This document shows, piece by piece, positions 63,318 through 64,000 of a stretch of 64,000 nucleotides of DNA. The stretch is from JBNIDL01 sp050108195. GTDB taxonomy: Bacteria > Pseudomonadota > Gammaproteobacteria > Enterobacterales > Enterobacteriaceae. Each line of letters opens with the position of its first letter. The stretch's first letter is position 1. The notes beneath the pieces are model-generated. The model was not told the origin of the DNA. It did not search any database and saw only the letters and a program-made list of their open reading frames with translations. Location of the stretch: contig JBNIDL010000002.1 in NCBI GenBank assembly GCA_050108195.1, positions 1 to 64,000 on the forward strand, written 5' to 3'. Made by a program: the position numbers and the translations under genes.

Positions 63318-64000
63318 CTAACTAACTGTTACTGATTTAGCTAAATTTCTTGGATGATCTAAGTCTATTTTCTTGTAAACAGCCATATAATAAGATAAAA
63401 GTTGCATAGGAATCACATACAATATAGGAGATACAATATCTCCCAAGTCAGGTAATAAAAAATGTTTTACATTTTTAAATTTATTTACATCAGAAAATAA
63501 ATATACTAATCCATTTCTAGACAAGATTTGCTCTAAACTTAAACTAACAACGTTCTTTAACTGTTTTTTAGTAGCTAAAGCTATTACAGGTATATTTTTA
63601 TCTATAAGAGATAAAACGCCGTGTTTTAGTTCTCCAGCAAAACAAGACTCTGCATGAATATAAGATATTTCTTTTATTTTTAAAGCAGCTTCCATTGCTA
63701 TAGGATATAATTTTCCAGTACCTATAATAATTAAGTTTTTTACGTTAAATAAACAAAAAGATAACTTTTTAATATTTTTTTTTAAATTTAAAATATTTTT
63801 TATAATACTAGGTAGTTTATACAAAATTTTTATTATTTTTTTTTCTAGTTTACAAGAGCTATTAATATATAATGATAAAAGTAATAAAACTATTAATTGT
63901 ACGGTAAAAGTTTTAGTAGAAGCAACACTTATTTCAATTCCAGCTTTAGTAATTAAAGAAATATCAGACTCTCTAACTAATGTAGAATAATAAGTATTAC
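63318..64000 (-). CDS. glmS: Glucosamine-6-phosphate synthase, C-terminal part (partial)
   Basis: Makes glucosamine 6-phosphate from fructose 6-phosphate and glutamine for wall precursors. The frame is open to the window edge; about 227 residues of the sugar isomerase half are seen. Matches include STLVRESDISL, VASTKTFTVQL, ISYIHAESCFAGELKHGVLSLID and the invariant C-terminus HPRNLAKSVTVS. The N-terminal glutaminase domain lies outside the window. glmS fits with murB and mreB as evidence for a wall. Confidence 0.96.
   Translation of the reverse strand, partial: NTYYSTLVRESDISLITKAGIEISVASTKTFTVQLIVLLLLSLYINSSCKLEKKIIKILYKLPSIIKNILNLKKNIKKLSFCLFNVKNLIIIGTGKLYPIAMEAALKIKEISYIHAESCFAGELKHGVLSLIDKNIPVIALATKKQLKNVVSLSLEQILSRNGLVYLFSDVNKFKNVKHFLLPDLGDIVSPILYVIPMQLLSYYMAVYKKIDLDHPRNLAKSVTVS

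Noticed and set aside
1..64000. CRISPR arrays, insertion sequences, prophage or toxin-antitoxin genes
   Set aside because: No regularly spaced repeats, transposase-like proteins, terminal inverted repeats or phage proteins were seen on either strand.
1..64000. Assignment to Buchnera aphidicola
   Set aside because: The gene order is similar, but cdsA, skp, fabZ and mreBCD are present and rpmD and dxr are missing, unlike the Buchnera genomes I recall; I leave the genus open.

Overview
The window comes from the reduced, extremely AT-rich chromosome of an obligate bacterial endosymbiont, almost certainly a gammaproteobacterium of the Enterobacterales type. Three things support this. Almost every protein aligns end to end with an Escherichia coli counterpart. 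The gene order is a string of E. coli blocks with genes deleted from between the survivors. Spacers, synonymous sites and tolerant residues have drifted to A/T (Lys, Asn, Ile dominate; A/T runs reach 17). No mobile element, phage, CRISPR array or foreign gene is visible. The genetic code is standard: Trp is TGG and TGA is a real stop (for example ruvX, aroQ, rpoA). I cannot name the genus. The retained cdsA, skp, fabZ and mreBCD argue against Buchnera, although the ribosomal and dnaE regions look similar.

Layout, compared with E. coli order from memory. 1-1921: the 5' end of 23S rRNA, tRNA-Ala, tRNA-Ile, aroE, tsaC; this looks like the rrnD locus with its 16S gene removed. 2029-17216: proS, tilS, dnaE, fabZ, skp, bamA, cdsA, uppS, frr, pyrH, tsf, rpsB, map, dapD (the 4-5 minute region without lpxD/A/B, rnhB, accA, dxr, rseP, glnD). 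17213-26704: thyA, ygdQ, lysS, prfB, rpiA, fbaA, pgk, gshB, ruvX, yggT (64-67 minutes). 26669-42809: mreDCB, aroQ, an accB remnant, then the alpha, spc and S10 ribosomal operons without rpmD. 42841-46666: tRNA-Thr, tRNA-Gly, tRNA-Thr, coaA, murB, rpoH, rsmD. 46655-53115: gor, marC, prlC, pitA, sodA. 53112-64000: glyS, glyQ, gyrB, mnmE, yidC, yidD, rnpA, rpmH, dnaN and the 3' part of glmS; dnaA is absent from its usual place.

Together the genes give a core translation apparatus, replication parts (dnaE, dnaN, gyrB), lower glycolysis and pentose phosphate steps, a cell wall and rod-shape system (murB, uppS, mreBCD, glmS), an outer-membrane protein assembly route (bamA, skp) without local lipid A genes, parts of aromatic and lysine/DAP synthesis (aroQ, aroE, dapD), CoA entry (coaA), and redox protection (gshB, gor, sodA). 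That fits a nutritional symbiont that still builds its own wall.

The most informative observations are: an RF2 gene that keeps the +1 programmed frameshift at exactly codon 26 but has NPL where E. coli has SPF; a 49-codon remnant of accB; a prolyl-tRNA synthetase without its editing insertion; a DNA polymerase III alpha subunit without its tau-binding end; a tRNA cluster fused to the S10 operon; five tRNA genes without encoded CCA; and ten convergent gene pairs spaced from 36 nt of overlap to 6 nt of gap, four of them sharing a four-base double stop. I found no clearly new biological system; the interest lies in how known systems have been trimmed.
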